52,082 nucleotides of DNA from the NCBI GenBank assembly GCA_009602725.1, contig WELB01000006.1, positions 94,341 through 146,422 on the forward strand, read 5' to 3'. A program made the translations under genes and the position numbers. Shown here piece by piece: positions 50,468 to 52,082 of the stretch. Source of the DNA: Spirogloea muscicola (taxonomy: Eukaryota; Streptophyta; Zygnematophyceae; Spirogloeales; Spirogloeaceae). Each line of letters opens with the position of its first letter. Positions within the stretch are counted from its first letter, which is position 1. The notes below the pieces were generated by a model. That model had not been told where the DNA came from. It made no database searches and saw nothing but the letters and a program-made list of their open reading frames with translations.

Positions 50468-52082
50468 CTGCTAAACGCTTGTCGGCCCCTCCGAACCCTT
50501 GTCAATTCTTTTTGGGCTCGCTTATCACAGCTAGGCGGTCTGGGCTGCCGCCCAGTCGCCCGCGCCTGCGAGGCCGCCTACCTGGGCTGCTGGGCACAGG
50601 TTGCCGCGCCCATCAGCCAGCGCTTCCAAGCTCACGGCATCCGCACCGTGGAGCGGGTGGTGGCTGAGGTGGAGAGCGGCTCGCTGCCCTTCCAGGAGGC
50701 CCTCCGCGCTGCCCGCGACGGGCTCCTGGCGGCCCACCCCGACATGTCGCAGCAGGTTGTTCCGTTCATCCACCTGGCGCACACCCCCGACCCGCGGGCC
50801 CAGGCCCGCTGCAATGCGCTCGTGGACAAAGCGGCCTACGACCAGGTGGCGGAGCTCCTTCCGCCGCAAGACAGTCGCGGGCGCGCCAGGCTGCTCTCAG
50901 CCTCCACCCCCGGGGCGGCGGCGTGGGTATCCGCGCTCCCCATCTACGCGGCCCTCACAATGCCCGATGCAGTCTACAGGACGGCGGTGCACCAGCTTCT
51001 TGGCCTCCTCCCCCCCTGCCTCGTCGGTGTCACGCAATGCGAGTGCGGTGCCCGCCACGCTGACCCTGCGACGCTGGCGGCCCACATGCTCCGTTGTGCC
51101 CACGGCGGCGAGCGGACCGGATCCCATGACCTGCTCAGGGACGGCATGCAAGGCGTCTTCCTCGAGGCGGGTTACAAGGTGGCTGTGGAGCACTCGTCAA
51201 TAATGCCCATCCTGCGCGACGACGACGGCCGGATCCACACCCGGCGCGCTGACCTCGTCGCCATCCCGCCCGGTGGCGGTCCGCGATTCATCGCGGATGT
51301 GGTGACCGCCGACTGTGTCGACTCCGCAAACGCCTTCAAGTCGGCGACGACCGCTGGGCATGCGGTCGCTGTGGCGGCCCGCGGCAAAGAACGGAAATAT
51401 GCAGATCACCCGCCTGCCGACGAATTCGCAGCCCTGGCCATCGATGTCCACGGGGCCTATGGCCGTGGCTGGCTGGACCTCCTCCAGCGGCTTGCCCGGC
51501 AGGCCATCGAGCGGCGGCCGGGTCTGCCAGGGGGGCTGCCCGGCTTCAACGCGGCCGGCTCCCTGGCCCAGGTCTTCCGGATGCGGCTCTCCGTGTCCCT
51601 CGCCTCCAACGCTCCCTCGCCTATGCCGTCCACTCGCGTGCGGGCCGCGCTATCTCTGCAGAGAATGTGCTCGCGAAGAGTGGAGCCGAGTCTTCTGAAG
51701 AGTGGCTGGCAAAGCCAGCGGAGTGCCTCCTTCCCTGCATCGAGCTACTCTGACCTGATGTTGCTCACTCGCTGCGCTATCGCGGCTGCTTCAAGAAGAA
51801 GAGAGAAGAGTGGCTGGCACTCGCTGCTAATCGCTGCAGGCTCCTCCAAACCTTTGTCCAATTCTTTTTGGGCTGGCTTTTCGCAGCCCTTGCCCCCATT
51901 GGGCGTGCCACTCGTTACTCTTTCTTCCTGCGGGCACGCAGGTGCAGCGCGCGGGCCATACAGTAGACCGCTGGTGCAAGGGCCGCTTTCCCGGCGCCAA
52001 AGCCAAGCCGTGGCACAGGCTGCCCGCGGGCCCACGGCTGGCCATGCCGCCGCCGGCGGCGGGCGCGGCGCTGCGCCGCCTG
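50468..52082 (+). pseudogene. LINE 3' portion in one open frame, runs off right edge
   Basis: From the stop at 50465-50467 the frame is open for 538 codons to the window end. Codons from 50534: GGLGCRPVARACEAAYLG, EVESGSLPFQEALRAARDG, TPGAAAWVSALPIYAALTMP, knuckle C-x-C-x12-H-x3-C at 51038-51097, RLE with RRADLVAIPPGGGPRFIADV (Asp codons 51251-51253 and 51296-51298) and GKERKYADHP, LAQVFRMRLSVSL. After about 51600 a small insertion shifts the frame, the usual terminus SSYSDLMLLTR (51747-51779) is reached but the final Gly-Tyr-stop is replaced by inserted sequence, and the frame then reads through a tail (51860-51915). RLE is intact; RT is absent, so a 5'-truncated copy. Confidence 0.8.

Overview
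This window is repeat DNA from a GC-rich nuclear genome. There is no bacterial gene organisation, rRNA, tRNA gene or CRISPR array, and I found no intact host gene. The bulk is two retrotransposon classes: chromodomain Ty3/gypsy LTR elements (chromoviruses) whose primer-binding sites match initiator-Met tRNA, and non-LTR elements (LINEs) of the R2-like, restriction-like-endonuclease (RLE) type. High GC, chromoviruses and RLE LINEs together suggest an alga (a red seaweed or a green alga) or another protist, but the sequence does not fix the lineage.

Layout. 1-9400 is a LINE graveyard with one striking exception: a 963-codon reading frame on the minus strand (2891 down to the window edge) that is uninterrupted and carries two zinc fingers and a complete reverse transcriptase. 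9401-10193 is an unassigned, less GC-rich island. 10194-20225 holds two minus-strand chromoviruses fused tail to head; one is split by a nested solo LTR with a 5-bp target duplication. 20230-23072 is a decayed plus-strand chromovirus. 23073-27169 is an inverted LTR-leader arrangement enclosing a gag remnant and a captured fragment of a DUF3883 (NO VEIN-type) gene. 27366-34592 is a nearly complete chromovirus with two LTRs, PBS, PPT and a GAGGG target duplication; its 5' LTR is disturbed around a 64-N assembly gap. 34598-40658 has LTR pieces and a very decayed minus-strand chromovirus. 40690-52082 returns to LINE copies and dozens of LINE 3'-end fragments, ending in a second long open frame (from 50468) that runs off the right edge.

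How parts relate. In the chromoviruses, LTRs drive one Gag-Pol message: Gag with a CCHC knuckle, an extra conserved domain I cannot name, protease, RT, RNase H, integrase (D,D-35-E), GPY/F and chromodomain. Five LTR families, named here LTR-A to LTR-E (plus LTR-V on the most decayed copy), differ in length but share a small hairpin followed by a CTTCCGCTGCG block. The LINEs encode zinc fingers, RT, a C-x-C...H...C motif and an RLE nuclease. Their 3' tails end in a short hairpin and an ATGGGCGAGC block, and bare tails of 28-81 bp have inserted into other copies with target duplications.
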